A DNA stretch of 64,000 bases from positions 81,222 through 145,221 of the forward strand of contig NZ_BBZK01000012.1 in the NCBI RefSeq assembly GCF_001748085.1, written 5' to 3'. The DNA is from Streptomyces sp. TP-A0874. GTDB taxonomy: Bacteria > Actinomycetota > Actinomycetes > Streptomycetales > Streptomycetaceae. Of this stretch, positions 26,574 to 34,508 are shown in pieces; the first letter of the stretch is position 1, and every line of letters begins with the position of its first letter. Under the pieces are notes generated by a model, which saw only the letters and a program-made list of their open reading frames with translations, was not told the DNA's origin and ran no database searches. The position numbers and the translations under genes are program-made.

Positions 26574-27070
26574 CGCGGCACTCTATCCGGCCGGGACGGC
26601 CGACTCGCAGCGGGGCGGGAAAGGTTGAGCCAGGCATTGGCATCAAGCGGCCAATCAATTGGAGGAATGATCGCTGAACGTCGTTGTGTGAATGCGCTCC
26701 GTCATCGCGCTCGCGGTTATATCCGAAAAGGCACATCCGGGCGTGCAGCAAGGTGACATGAGTGTGCCGTTTTGTTACCTGCGTAGTACGTGGTCCGGAA
26801 ACGCCGTGGCGCTGACGGGGTTTGAACTGTGGGCGGAGCGTTGACTGGCTCAGGGCCAGCGAACTAATGTCGGCGCGGTAGCCGCCCGGACTGTGCGGGG
26901 CCTTTTGGGGTTGTGACCGGGCGGTTCGCGACCTTTAACGCCAGATCAATTCTGGGTGTTGCAGGCGTGGACAGAAGGTGTTTCGACTTCCGTTAACGTC
27001 CGTGCGGCCATTTTGACACAACGACCGGTGAGGCTGCGGCGGACCGAATGTTGTGGACCCAGGGGGATTC
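26574..27070. other. Intergenic control region at the left edge of the cluster
   Basis: About 500 bp between the PPTase (minus) and the first regulator (plus), AT-richer than the surroundings, with no supportable gene. A good sigma70-like promoter, TTGACT (26841-26846) and TAATGT (26865-26870) with an 18-bp spacer, faces the regulators. TCACCTTGCTGC on the minus strand (26745-26756) resembles the motif of the other cluster promoters but at a different distance from any -10. Confidence 0.55.
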
Positions 27071-27844
27071 ATGGCTGACCTGCTGACGACACCCGATACC
27101 TCAAGACGGGATGAGGTCGAACTCGCGTTGATGCAGGCGCGGGAGCTGATCGAGTCCACCGTTTCCATCCACCGCAGCAGGCCGGCCCAGCGTTCGCTGA
27201 TCGTGATGGGTTCCGACGACCGCTCGCTGGCGGAGGCCGTCCAACGCCTGGTGGGTGGGGCCCGACACAGCGTCAGCGTCGCTCTGCCGGGAGGCCCCGG
27301 GCAGGAGCAGGACGTGCTCCGCACCTCGCTCGGCGTGCTGTCGGCCGCCGCCCGCCGAGGGGTTCGGGTCCGCCTCCTCACCGGGCCGCGGATGCTCCCG
27401 GCGGCGGAGGCCTTCGCCGCGGAGAACGGTGAGCCGGAGTGCGAGGTGCGGGTGGTGCAGGGGGAGTTGCAGCCCACCTTGGTGGTGGACGGCCGTATCG
27501 CGCTGGTGCGTCCGGCCGCCGAGCGGGCCCGTCGGCACACCTCGCTGGTCCGGGATCCGGCGGCGGTGCGGGCGCTCGACCTGCTCTTCGCCGGGGCGTG
27601 GAGCAGCGCCGTCCGGCTGGCCGAGCACGTGCGGCTGAACGAGAGCCTGCGGGGCGAGTTCGTCGGCCGGATCCTGGAGCGGCTCTGTGCCGGGCGCACC
27701 GACGAGACGGCCGCCAGGGAGATCCAGGTCTCGCTGCGCACCTACCGCCGGCACGTCGCGGAGATCATGCGCGCCCTGGGGGCGAGTTCGCGCTTCCAGG
27801 CGGGCGTCCGGGCGGTCGAGTTGGGCCTGCTGCCGGCGCGCTGA
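27071..27844 (+). CDS. Cluster regulator 1, PLD-like sensor with LuxR/TrmB-type HTH
   Basis: 257 residues. The N-terminal helix (EVELALMQARELIESTVSIHR) and the alpha/beta middle region (VSVALPGGPGQEQDVLR, RVRLLTGPRML, PTLVVDGRIALVRP) resemble the inactive phospholipase-D-like sensor of TrmB-type regulators. The C-terminal HTH (ILERLCAGRTDETAAREIQVSLRTYRRHVAEIMRALGASSRFQAGVRAVELGLL) is LuxR-like. There is no phosphoacceptor Asp, so it is not a response regulator. ATG 27071 is chosen for the AGGGGGA just upstream; GTG 27053 is possible. It is a tandem paralogue of the next gene and is driven by the promoter near 26841. Confidence 0.85.
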   Translation: MADLLTTPDTSRRDEVELALMQARELIESTVSIHRSRPAQRSLIVMGSDDRSLAEAVQRLVGGARHSVSVALPGGPGQEQDVLRTSLGVLSAAARRGVRVRLLTGPRMLPAAEAFAAENGEPECEVRVVQGELQPTLVVDGRIALVRPAAERARRHTSLVRDPAAVRALDLLFAGAWSSAVRLAEHVRLNESLRGEFVGRILERLCAGRTDETAAREIQVSLRTYRRHVAEIMRALGASSRFQAGVRAVELGLLPAR

Positions 27845-27992
27845 GCCGTTCACGGCCGGCGCTCCCGAGCCGGCTCGGACGCTCGGCGTCCGCAGGATCA
27901 GGCGGGTTTCCCGACGGAGTCACGGGGTGAGTTGGGTGAAGGACGGTTTGCTGCCGGAGCAACGAACCGGGCGGCACGAGGAAGAGGACGGC

Positions 27993-28769
27993 GTGAGCCC
28001 GGCCGAGCTGGGCGACGACCTGGAACAGGCGCTGCTGGAGGTGCGGAGCCTGATCGAGACCACCGTTCTCAAACACCGGGACCGGCTGTCGCGGCGTTCT
28101 CTGGTCTCCGAGGTGAAGGCTGAGGCGAAGGCGATCTCGGCGGCCGCGGCGGAGATCATCAGTGAGGCGACGGAGAGTGTCGACGTCGTGCTCGCGGGGG
28201 ACGGCGCACCGGCCGCGGCGGTGCAGTCGGCGCTCTGCGGGCTGCTGGAGGAGGGCGATGAGCAGCTCCGGGTGCGGGTGTTGTGCACCCAGGCGGTGCT
28301 CAACTCGGACATCGTCCGCTGCCCGCTCCGCGGGGACGGCCGACTCCAGGTGCGGATCGCCCGGTTCCCGATGCTGGCGGCGGTGATCGTCGACGGCAAG
28401 GCGGCGCTGGCCTGCGCGGAGTCGGCGAGCGGCCGACGGGCCTCGGTGATCCGGGCGCCGGCCGTGATCCGCACGCTGCTGACGCTCTTCGACGGCGTCT
28501 GGCGGAACGCGGTCGTCGCCACCGACCGGTTGGACTTCGGTGACCGGGCGCGAGCCGAGATCAGCCGGCGCATCCTGGAGAAGTTGTGCGCCGGGGTGAC
28601 CGATGAGGTGGCCGCTCGGGATTTGTCGGTTTCGGTGCGCACCTACCGGCGCTACGTCGCCGAGATCATGGTGCTGCTCGATGCCAGTTCGCGATTCCAG
28701 GCCGGGGTGCGGGCCGCGGAGTTGGGACTGCTGGCGGGCCGCCCCAGATCGCGTGGCAGCTTCCTGTAA
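27993..28769 (+). CDS. Cluster regulator 2, paralogue of regulator 1
   Basis: 258 residues from GTG 27993, which follows GAGGAAGAGGA; GTG 27927 is an alternative giving 22 more residues. Architecture is as in regulator 1: ALLEVRSLIETTVLKHRDRL helix, PLD-like middle (SVDVVLAGDGAPAAAVQSAL, AAVIVDGKAALACAESAS) and a LuxR-like HTH (ILEKLCAGVTDEVAARDLSVSVRTYRRYVAEIMVLLDASSRFQAGVRAAELGLL). The HTH recognition region SVRTYRR is nearly the same in both, so they may bind the same site or work as a heterodimer. Proteins of this type recur in actinobacterial lipopeptide clusters (from memory). Confidence 0.85.
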   Translation: MSPAELGDDLEQALLEVRSLIETTVLKHRDRLSRRSLVSEVKAEAKAISAAAAEIISEATESVDVVLAGDGAPAAAVQSALCGLLEEGDEQLRVRVLCTQAVLNSDIVRCPLRGDGRLQVRIARFPMLAAVIVDGKAALACAESASGRRASVIRAPAVIRTLLTLFDGVWRNAVVATDRLDFGDRARAEISRRILEKLCAGVTDEVAARDLSVSVRTYRRYVAEIMVLLDASSRFQAGVRAAELGLLAGRPRSRGSFL

Positions 28770-28804
28770 CGGGCGTTGATGGGGAGGGGTTCGGGCCGTT
28801 AGAT
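28756..28804 (+). promoter_or_regulatory. Cluster promoter, copy 1 of a shared motif
   Basis: GCAGCTTCCTGT (28756-28767) starts 20 bp before a -35-like TTGATG (28776-28781), followed 17 bp later by TTAGAT (28799-28804). The same layout occurs at 29792 and 45047. The motif overlaps the end of regulator 2. It should drive the small frame and thioesterase gene downstream. Confidence 0.55.
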
Positions 28805-28867
28805 ATGACGGTCGGGATTCAAGCGGAAAGCTAAATTCCGGAATCCCCCATGTGGAAGGTGAATCCA

Positions 28868-29020
28868 TTGAGTGCCGAACCGATCGGTCGGGCGTTTCCG
28901 CTTCCGGGAACGCGCCGCCGGGAGGCCCTCGGGCGTGGGACGGCCACGCCGCCGCGGCTTGCCGCGGCTGTCGTTGAAGAGGCCCGGACGGGCGGTCTGG
29001 TGAAGGAGTCCCGCGGATGA
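28868..29020 (+). CDS. Possible 50-residue peptide coupled to the type II thioesterase
   Basis: A short frame from TTG 28868, preceded by GGAAGGTG at 8 nt, runs 50 codons (MSAEPIGRAFPLPGTRRREA...) and its stop overlaps the thioesterase ATG as ATGA. An ATG at 28850 would add six residues but lacks a ribosome site. The peptide is basic and Ala/Arg-rich, with no known family. It could be a leader that couples translation, or chance. The overlap and ribosome site are the only support. Confidence 0.35.
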   Translation: MSAEPIGRAFPLPGTRRREALGRGTATPPRLAAAVVEEARTGGLVKESRG

Positions 29021-29784
29021 CCGCAGTCGGCACCGAGAACAAGTGGTTCCGCCGGTACCCGGCGACCGGGGTGCTGCGGAAGCGGCTGGTGGTCCTGCCG
29101 CACGCGGGCGGTTCGGCCACCTTCTACCACTCCTGGGGGCAGGCCTTCGGGCCCAATGTCGAAGTGCTGGTGGTCCGCTATCCCGGCCGCCAGGAGCGGC
29201 TGGTCGAGCCGTGCGTCGAGAGCATGGGCGCACTGGCCGACCAGGTAGCCGCCGCCTTGCTGCCGTTGGCCTCGCAGGTGCCGCTCGCCCTGTTCGGCCA
29301 CAGCATGGGGGCCTCGTGCGCCTACGAGGTGGCCCTGCGGATGGAGAACCTCTACGGTGTCCGCCTCGCCGGGCTGTACGTCTCCGCCCGCTCGGCGCCG
29401 CACCGGGTCTCGCCCAAGCAGACCTACCTCGGGGGCGACGAGGCGCTGTTGGACGAGGTCAGGCGGCTCGGCGGCACGGACGCGGAACTGCTGACCGACC
29501 CCGACCTGTCGGAGTTGCTGATGCCCGCGATCCGTGCGGACTTCCGGATCGTCGGCACCTACGGCCCCCGCCCCGCCACCCCGGTCCGCTGCCCGGTCAC
29601 GGCGTACGCGGGCGAGAGCGACCCGGCGGTGGAGCCGGCGGACGTCGCCGCCTGGTCCGAGGTGGCGCCCGCCGGATTCGAGTCGAAGGTGCTGCCGGGA
29701 GGGCATTTCTATCTCCTGGAGCAACACGACGCGGTGGTCGGCGACCTGGCCCGGCGACTCGACCCCGGCGGTTCCGGCGAATAA
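29017..29784 (+). CDS. Type II thioesterase (NRPS/PKS editing)
   Basis: 255 residues, alpha/beta hydrolase. It shows LPHAGGSATFYHSWG (oxyanion region), the nucleophile elbow ALFGHSMGAS with Ser96, the RYPGRQERLVEPCVESM segment typical of TEII enzymes, and the catalytic His in GGHFYLLEQH. TEII proteins clear misloaded or stalled acyl groups from carrier domains. A second one is at 39965, so the PKS and NRPS parts may each have their own. The operon with the ACP continues 137 bp downstream after a new promoter. Confidence 0.93.
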   Translation: MTAVGTENKWFRRYPATGVLRKRLVVLPHAGGSATFYHSWGQAFGPNVEVLVVRYPGRQERLVEPCVESMGALADQVAAALLPLASQVPLALFGHSMGASCAYEVALRMENLYGVRLAGLYVSARSAPHRVSPKQTYLGGDEALLDEVRRLGGTDAELLTDPDLSELLMPAIRADFRIVGTYGPRPATPVRCPVTAYAGESDPAVEPADVAAWSEVAPAGFESKVLPGGHFYLLEQHDAVVGDLARRLDPGGSGE

Positions 29785-29791
29785 TGCTTTA

Positions 29792-29839
29792 GCAGCTTGT
29801 TGCAGCCTGCCTTGTCCCTGTGCATCGGCGCCGTTAGAA
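29792..29839 (+). promoter_or_regulatory. Cluster promoter, copy 2 (drives the type II PKS operon)
   Basis: The imperfect palindrome GCAGCTTGTTGC (29792-29803) begins exactly 20 bp before TTGTCC (29812-29817). A 16-bp spacer leads to TTAGAA (29834-29839). The identical geometry at 45047, with TTGTGA and TTAGAC, supports a common activator. It lies directly upstream of the ACP-KS genes. Confidence 0.65.
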
Positions 29840-29920
29840 ACGACGCACGGAAGTTGTCTATCTGCCTTGCGACCAGCGAGGGCTTTTCCGGCGACGGAAA
29901 TGTTGAAAGGTGCGAAAAGC

Positions 29921-30175
29921 GTGACTGAGAACCAGCGTGCCGAGCGTCTCGAGACCATGAAGGAAATCGTCTGCGACATTCTCGAAATCGAAGAAGACGA
30001 GGTCACCGAGACGAGCCTCTTCAAGGAGGACCACGGTGCGGACTCGCTGCGGGCCATTGAGATCCTCGCCGCTCTGGAGAAGGAGTTCGGCGTGGTGATC
30101 AACCAGTCGGAGCTTCCCCGCATGGTGAACCTGACCAGCGTGTACGAGGTCGTCGCGGAGTCGGCCGGCTGGTAA
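29921..30175 (+). CDS. Acyl carrier protein 1
   Basis: 84 residues from GTG 29921; ATG 29900 would add seven. Four-helix ACP with the phosphopantetheine site DHGADSLRAIEILAALEKEFGV (Ser in DSL), an acidic helix 1 (IVCDILEIEEDEV) and the C-terminal helix SVYEVVAESAG. It is placed immediately before the ketosynthase genes, so it is probably the carrier on which the polyketide chain is extended. GAAAGG lies about 10 nt upstream of the chosen start. Confidence 0.93.
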   Translation: MTENQRAERLETMKEIVCDILEIEEDEVTETSLFKEDHGADSLRAIEILAALEKEFGVVINQSELPRMVNLTSVYEVVAESAGW

Positions 30176-30239
30176 TCGTGCCACCGCCGCCCCCCGTGGG
30201 CGGCGGATCCGGCCCGTGACGGTGGATTGGGAGGCAGAG

Positions 30240-31529
30240 ATGTCGGCAGCAGTGCACGCCGAGGCCCAGGGGGGGATGGGACCGCACCGCGTGGTCCTCA
30301 CCGGGCTCGGCGTGATCTCCAGCATCGGGCTGGGGGCGGAGCAGTTCCTACAGGGACTGCGTGAAGGGCGTAGCGGCGTCAAACCCATCACGGTGTTCGA
30401 CACCGAGGGTTTCGCGCATGCCAACGGCTGCGAGGTCACCGACTTCGATCCGGAGCAGTGGATCAGCACCCTCGACCCGGGGCAGCTCGGCAGGGCGACG
30501 CAGTACTCGGCCGCCGCGGCCCGGATGGCGCTGGAGGACTCCGGTCTCGACATCGAGGAGCTGCGCGGGCAGCGCGGTCTGATCTCCATCGGCACCACCG
30601 ACGGCGAGTCCTACGACCTCGACCAGCTGGTCGAGGTGGAGCTGGCCGACGGGCCGACCGCGTTCGACCCGGCCGCCGTCCGGCGGGTGCCGGCCGCCCG
30701 GCTCTCGGTCGCCGTCGCCCAGGAGCTCGGCCTGGAGAACGTCGAGGCGGTCACCGTCCCGACGGCCTGTGCCGCCGGGAACTACGCCATCGGCTACGGC
30801 TTCGACGTGGTCAGCTCCGGCGAGGCCGACTTCGCCTTCTGCGGCGGCGCCGACGCCATGTGCCGCAAGACCTTCGCCGGCTTCTACCGGGTCGGCACCA
30901 TCGCCCCCGACCACTGCCAGCCCTTCGACATCGACCGCAAGGGCATCCTGACCGGCGAGGGCGCCGGGGTACTGGTGCTGGAGCGGCTGGAGTCGGCGCT
31001 GGCGCGCGGCGCCACCATCTACGCCGAGGTGCTCGGCTACGGCCTCAACTGCGACGCCTACCACCAGGTCGCCCCCAACCAGGCGAGTGTGGCCCGCTGC
31101 ATGGAGCTGGCGCTGGAGAACTCCGGCGTCAAGCCGGAGCAGGTCGACCTGATCTCCGCGCACGGCACCGGTACCAAGGCGAACGACATCACCGAGGCGA
31201 GCGCCATCCGCGAGGTCTTCGGCGAGCGCGCGCCGCGCACCGTCTCCATGAAGTCGATGCTCGGACACAGCATGGGCGCGGCGAGCGCGCTGGCGGCGAT
31301 CGGCTGCGCGCTGGCCATCTCCAACCGCTTCATCCCGCCGACCATCAACCACGTCACCACCGACCCCGAGTGCGATGTGGACTGCGTACCCAACCACGCG
31401 GTCGAGGCGGAACTCCGGGTCGTGCAGAACAACGGCCTGGCCTTCGGCGGCAACAACGCCGCGGTGCTCCTGGGCCGTTACGACGGAGCCGAGTCCGCCG
31501 CGGCACTGCCCGCCCTGGAGGCGTCATGA
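30240..31529 (+). CDS. Ketosynthase 1 (type II, KS-alpha-like, complete active site)
   Basis: 429 residues. The full triad is present: Cys177 in VPTACAAGNYAI, His308 in SAHGTGTKAND and His343 in MLGHSMGAASA. The thiolase fold is complete through NNGLAFGGNNAAVLLGRY. It catalyses decarboxylative Claisen condensation of malonyl-ACP with the growing acyl chain. ATG 30240 follows GGGAGG; the frame opens earlier at GTG 30216. It is coupled by ATGA overlap to the next gene and probably pairs with one of the Cys-less homologues to set chain length. Confidence 0.95.
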   Translation: MSAAVHAEAQGGMGPHRVVLTGLGVISSIGLGAEQFLQGLREGRSGVKPITVFDTEGFAHANGCEVTDFDPEQWISTLDPGQLGRATQYSAAAARMALEDSGLDIEELRGQRGLISIGTTDGESYDLDQLVEVELADGPTAFDPAAVRRVPAARLSVAVAQELGLENVEAVTVPTACAAGNYAIGYGFDVVSSGEADFAFCGGADAMCRKTFAGFYRVGTIAPDHCQPFDIDRKGILTGEGAGVLVLERLESALARGATIYAEVLGYGLNCDAYHQVAPNQASVARCMELALENSGVKPEQVDLISAHGTGTKANDITEASAIREVFGERAPRTVSMKSMLGHSMGAASALAAIGCALAISNRFIPPTINHVTTDPECDVDCVPNHAVEAELRVVQNNGLAFGGNNAAVLLGRYDGAESAAALPALEAS

Positions 31530-32674
31530 CGAGTCGGCCCATCGTCGGGATGGGGGCGGTGGCCAGCACCGGCTCCGGCGTCGACGAGCTGTTCGAGAGC
31601 CTCTGCCAGGGCCGGAGCGGGCTCGCCGCACTGCACGGCTTCGACCACACCCGGTACCGCACCCGGCACGCCTACGAGGTGGACGACCGCCCGGTGGAGG
31701 GCGAGGACGTCCCGGCGCGTGCCACCGCACTGCTCACCACCGCCATCGCCGAGGCGCTGGCGGACGCCGGCGTCGGCGAGGACCTGAGCGGGGTGCCGGT
31801 GCTCATCGGCACCGGGCTGCGGGAACTGCGCACCGCCGAGCAGTGGTGGCGGGACGGCACCGAACTGACCGACGCCGGGCTGCACTTCGGCACCGCCCTG
31901 CGCGAGCGGTTCAACGCCGACGACACCCACACCTTCTCCAACGCCTGCTCGGCCTCGCTGTACGCGCTCGCGCTCGGATCCGATCTGCTGGAGCAGAGCG
32001 AGGACGAGGACGCCATGGTGGTCATCGCCGGCGTCGACGTGCTGACCGAGAGCATGTTCGGGCTGCTGGAGTGCGTCCAGCCGACCTCTCCGGACGCGGT
32101 CCGCCCCTTCGACCGGAACCGTGCGGGCGTGCTGATGGGCGAGGGCGCGGCGGCGATCGTGCTGCGCCGGGGCGAGCCGGCCGACGGTGCCTCGGTGCAC
32201 GGCCGGGTCCGCGGAGTCGGGATCAACTGCGACGCCTACCACGTCACCGCCCCGTCCCCGCCCGGTATCGCCGAGGCGATGCGCACGGCGCACCGGAACG
32301 CCGGAGTCAAGCCCTCCGACGTGGATCTGGTGATGGTGCACGGCACCGGGACGCTGCTCAACGACGAGGCGGAGGCGACCGCCCTGGCCGAGGTGCTCGG
32401 CGAGGACGTGGAGCGCCCGCTGATGACCGCCGTCAAGTCGATGACGGGGCACACCTCCGGCGCCTCCGGGCTGCTGAATCTGATCGTGGGCCTGCGGGCC
32501 ATGAACGAAGGGCGGGTGCCGCCGACCGTGGGCCTGGAGGATCCGGTGGACGAGGCCGCCAAGTTCCGGTTCGTCACCGGTGAGCAGCAGCGCGCCGCCA
32601 TGAACGTGGCCCAGCTGAACGCCTTCGGTTTCGGCGGGATCAACGCCGTCGCGATCGTGGAGGCGGCCCGATGA
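31526..32674 (+). CDS. Ketosynthase 2 (complete active site)
   Basis: 382 residues. Cys141 in FSNACSASLYAL, His272 in VHGTGTLLND and His309 in MTGHTSGASG are all present, so this is not a decarboxylated chain-length-factor type. It is clearly divergent from KS1 and about 45 residues shorter at the N-terminal region. It may act on a different chain length or double-bond pattern than KS1. ATG 31526 overlaps the KS1 stop and its own stop overlaps the next start, so the three genes are translated as a coupled run. Confidence 0.92.
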   Translation: MTSRPIVGMGAVASTGSGVDELFESLCQGRSGLAALHGFDHTRYRTRHAYEVDDRPVEGEDVPARATALLTTAIAEALADAGVGEDLSGVPVLIGTGLRELRTAEQWWRDGTELTDAGLHFGTALRERFNADDTHTFSNACSASLYALALGSDLLEQSEDEDAMVVIAGVDVLTESMFGLLECVQPTSPDAVRPFDRNRAGVLMGEGAAAIVLRRGEPADGASVHGRVRGVGINCDAYHVTAPSPPGIAEAMRTAHRNAGVKPSDVDLVMVHGTGTLLNDEAEATALAEVLGEDVERPLMTAVKSMTGHTSGASGLLNLIVGLRAMNEGRVPPTVGLEDPVDEAAKFRFVTGEQQRAAMNVAQLNAFGFGGINAVAIVEAAR

Positions 32675-33615
32675 GCGCCAAGGTCCTGGTGACCGGTGCC
32701 GCCGTGGTACTGCCGGGCGCCGACTCGGTGCGTGCGCTGGCCGCCGGCCCGGCGGCCGACGCGGAGCCCGTCGCCCCGGCCGAGCTGGTCGGGAAGAAGG
32801 GCCTGCGCTACAAGGACCGGGCCACCCAGCTCGGCTACTGCCTCGCGGACGCCGCGCTGCGGGACGCCGGGCTGGCCGGCGAGCGGGAGGTGCCGGACCA
32901 GAGCATCGGCGTGGTCGCCAGCTCCAACTTCGGCAACCTCGACACGGTCACCCGCGCGGTGGACACCATCCGTGAGGAGACGGTCTCCGGGGCCAGCCCC
33001 ATGGACCTGCCCAACGCCTCCAGCAACGTGATCGCCTCCTCCATCGCCATCCGCTACAGCCTGCGCGGCCCCAACCTGATGGTGTGCAACGGCGCCACCG
33101 GCGGGCTGGACGCCCTGCACTGGGGCGCCACCATGATCGCGGCGGGCCGGGTGGAGCGGATGCTCGTGCTCGGCGTCGAGCCGGACAACGACGTGGTGCG
33201 GCGGCTGCTGGCCGGTGACCGGGCGGTGGACGGCGGCGCGGCCGTCGTCCTGGAGTCCGCGGACGCCGCCCGCGAGCGCGGCGCCACCTCCCGGGCCGCG
33301 CTCGGCCGGTACGTGCGCACCGCGGGGCTGGAAGGCGTCGTGACGCGGCTGGCCGGTTCCGCCGCCGCGCCCACCCGGTGGCAGCTGCCCGACCCGGTCG
33401 GCGCGCCGCCCGCCGCGGAGCTGCTGCCCGGTGTGGAGCGGGTCGCCCTCCCGGCCGAGGCCGGTCGGGCCTCCGGCGCCCTGGGGGTGCTCCAGTGCGC
33501 CGCCGCGGTGGGCTGGTTCGACGGCGGCGGCTCCGGCCCGGTGCTGGCGGTGTCCGGGACCGACACCGACGACGCCAGCGCCGGTCTGGTACTGCTCGCG
33601 CCCGAGGCGGCCTGA
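32671..33615 (+). CDS. Ketosynthase-like protein without active-site Cys (chain-length-factor-like)
   Basis: 314 residues, short for a ketosynthase. The region around the nucleophile reads MVCNGATGGLDALHWGA, placing Gly141 where Cys is expected, and there is no HGTGT or GHS motif in the C-terminal half. The fold is otherwise KS-like (LVTGAAVVLPGADS start, IRYSLRGPNLMV, GGAAVVLES). It is therefore probably a chain-length-factor-type partner for KS1 or KS2. ATGA overlap with KS2 fits a heterodimer made in equal amounts. Confidence 0.85.
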   Translation: MSAKVLVTGAAVVLPGADSVRALAAGPAADAEPVAPAELVGKKGLRYKDRATQLGYCLADAALRDAGLAGEREVPDQSIGVVASSNFGNLDTVTRAVDTIREETVSGASPMDLPNASSNVIASSIAIRYSLRGPNLMVCNGATGGLDALHWGATMIAAGRVERMLVLGVEPDNDVVRRLLAGDRAVDGGAAVVLESADAARERGATSRAALGRYVRTAGLEGVVTRLAGSAAAPTRWQLPDPVGAPPAAELLPGVERVALPAEAGRASGALGVLQCAAAVGWFDGGGSGPVLAVSGTDTDDASAGLVLLAPEAA

Positions 33616-34508
33616 TGCAGACAGGCGCTGAGGACCCGCGACCGGTCTCGGTGCGCAGACGCACCGAGCCGTCGCGGGGCGGGGCGGACGACCCACCTCC
33701 GCAGGCCCCGGCCGAGACGCGGCGGATGCTGCTCGTCCACGGCCTGGCCGCCAACGACTCGGTGTGGGACGCCTGCCTGGGTCTGCTCCCCGCCGACCAC
33801 GAGGTGTGGACGGCCCGGCTCCCCTGGCGCGGCGAGAACATGGCCGCCTGGGGGCAGGACCCGGATCTGACGGCACGGCTGGACGAGGCGCTGCGCAAGG
33901 TGCCCGGCGGTCCCGACGTCGTCGTCGCGCACTCCATGTCGGCCAACGTCCTGCTGGAACTGCTCGACCGGAGCGGCCGGCAGGGCGTCGACCCGTTCGC
34001 CCACTACGGCATCGGCTCGCTGGTCCTGGTGGCGCCGTTCTACCGGCGCTCGGCCGAGGACTTCGACTGGAACGCCCTCAGCTACTACGTCAACGACTTC
34101 CACCTGATCATGGAGGAGGGGGTCCGGGCCCACTCCGCGGGCCGGTTCGCCCCCGAGATCCAGCGCGCCATGGGCCAGCGGGTCCGCGACCGGGTGGGGC
34201 CTTACGGCTGGCTGCGCTTCTTCGAGATGTACCTGCGCACCCCCCAGCTGCGGACCTCCGAGATCGCCGTGCCCTGCCTGGTGCTGGGCGGCGACACCGA
34301 CTTCGCCGCGCCCCCGCGCGAGGGCGAGGCACTGGCCGCCGCGCTGCCCGACGCGCGGTTCCGCCTCCTGCCCGGCAGCGGGCACTTCCCCATGATCGAG
34401 GAGGCCGAGCGCTTCGCCTCCGAGATCGGCGCATTCGTCAACTCATCGGCGGACGCGGGCCGGTTGCGCGGTCCCGACGTCCTCAGCACTCTGGAGCCCC
34501 AAGCATGA
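33615..34508 (+). CDS. Alpha/beta hydrolase
   Basis: 297 residues from ATG 33615 (TGATG overlap with the preceding gene). After a polar lead of about 35 residues comes MLLVHGLAANDSVWD (oxyanion loop). The nucleophile elbow is VVVAHSMSANVLLELL with Ser107, followed by acid LVLGGDTDFAAP and base PGSGHFPMIEE. It is distinct from the type II thioesterases of the cluster. It lies inside the PKS operon, so acyl-ACP hydrolysis, chain transfer or a cyclisation role is possible. The Ser (not Cys) nucleophile argues against the aminoacyl-shuttle SyrC/CmaE type. Confidence 0.85.
   Translation: MQTGAEDPRPVSVRRRTEPSRGGADDPPPQAPAETRRMLLVHGLAANDSVWDACLGLLPADHEVWTARLPWRGENMAAWGQDPDLTARLDEALRKVPGGPDVVVAHSMSANVLLELLDRSGRQGVDPFAHYGIGSLVLVAPFYRRSAEDFDWNALSYYVNDFHLIMEEGVRAHSAGRFAPEIQRAMGQRVRDRVGPYGWLRFFEMYLRTPQLRTSEIAVPCLVLGGDTDFAAPPREGEALAAALPDARFRLLPGSGHFPMIEEAERFASEIGAFVNSSADAGRLRGPDVLSTLEPQA

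Noticed and set aside
26745..26756. Fourth copy of the cluster promoter motif, facing the PPTase
   Set aside because: TCACCTTGCTGC on the minus strand resembles the motif, but there is no TTG at 20 bp and the nearest -10-like TATAAC is at a different distance. I kept it only as a weak resemblance.
33615..34508. SyrC/CmaE-type aminoacyl shuttle for the A-less module
   Set aside because: Those shuttles use a Cys nucleophile; this protein has Ser107 in AHSMS, and so do both type II thioesterases.
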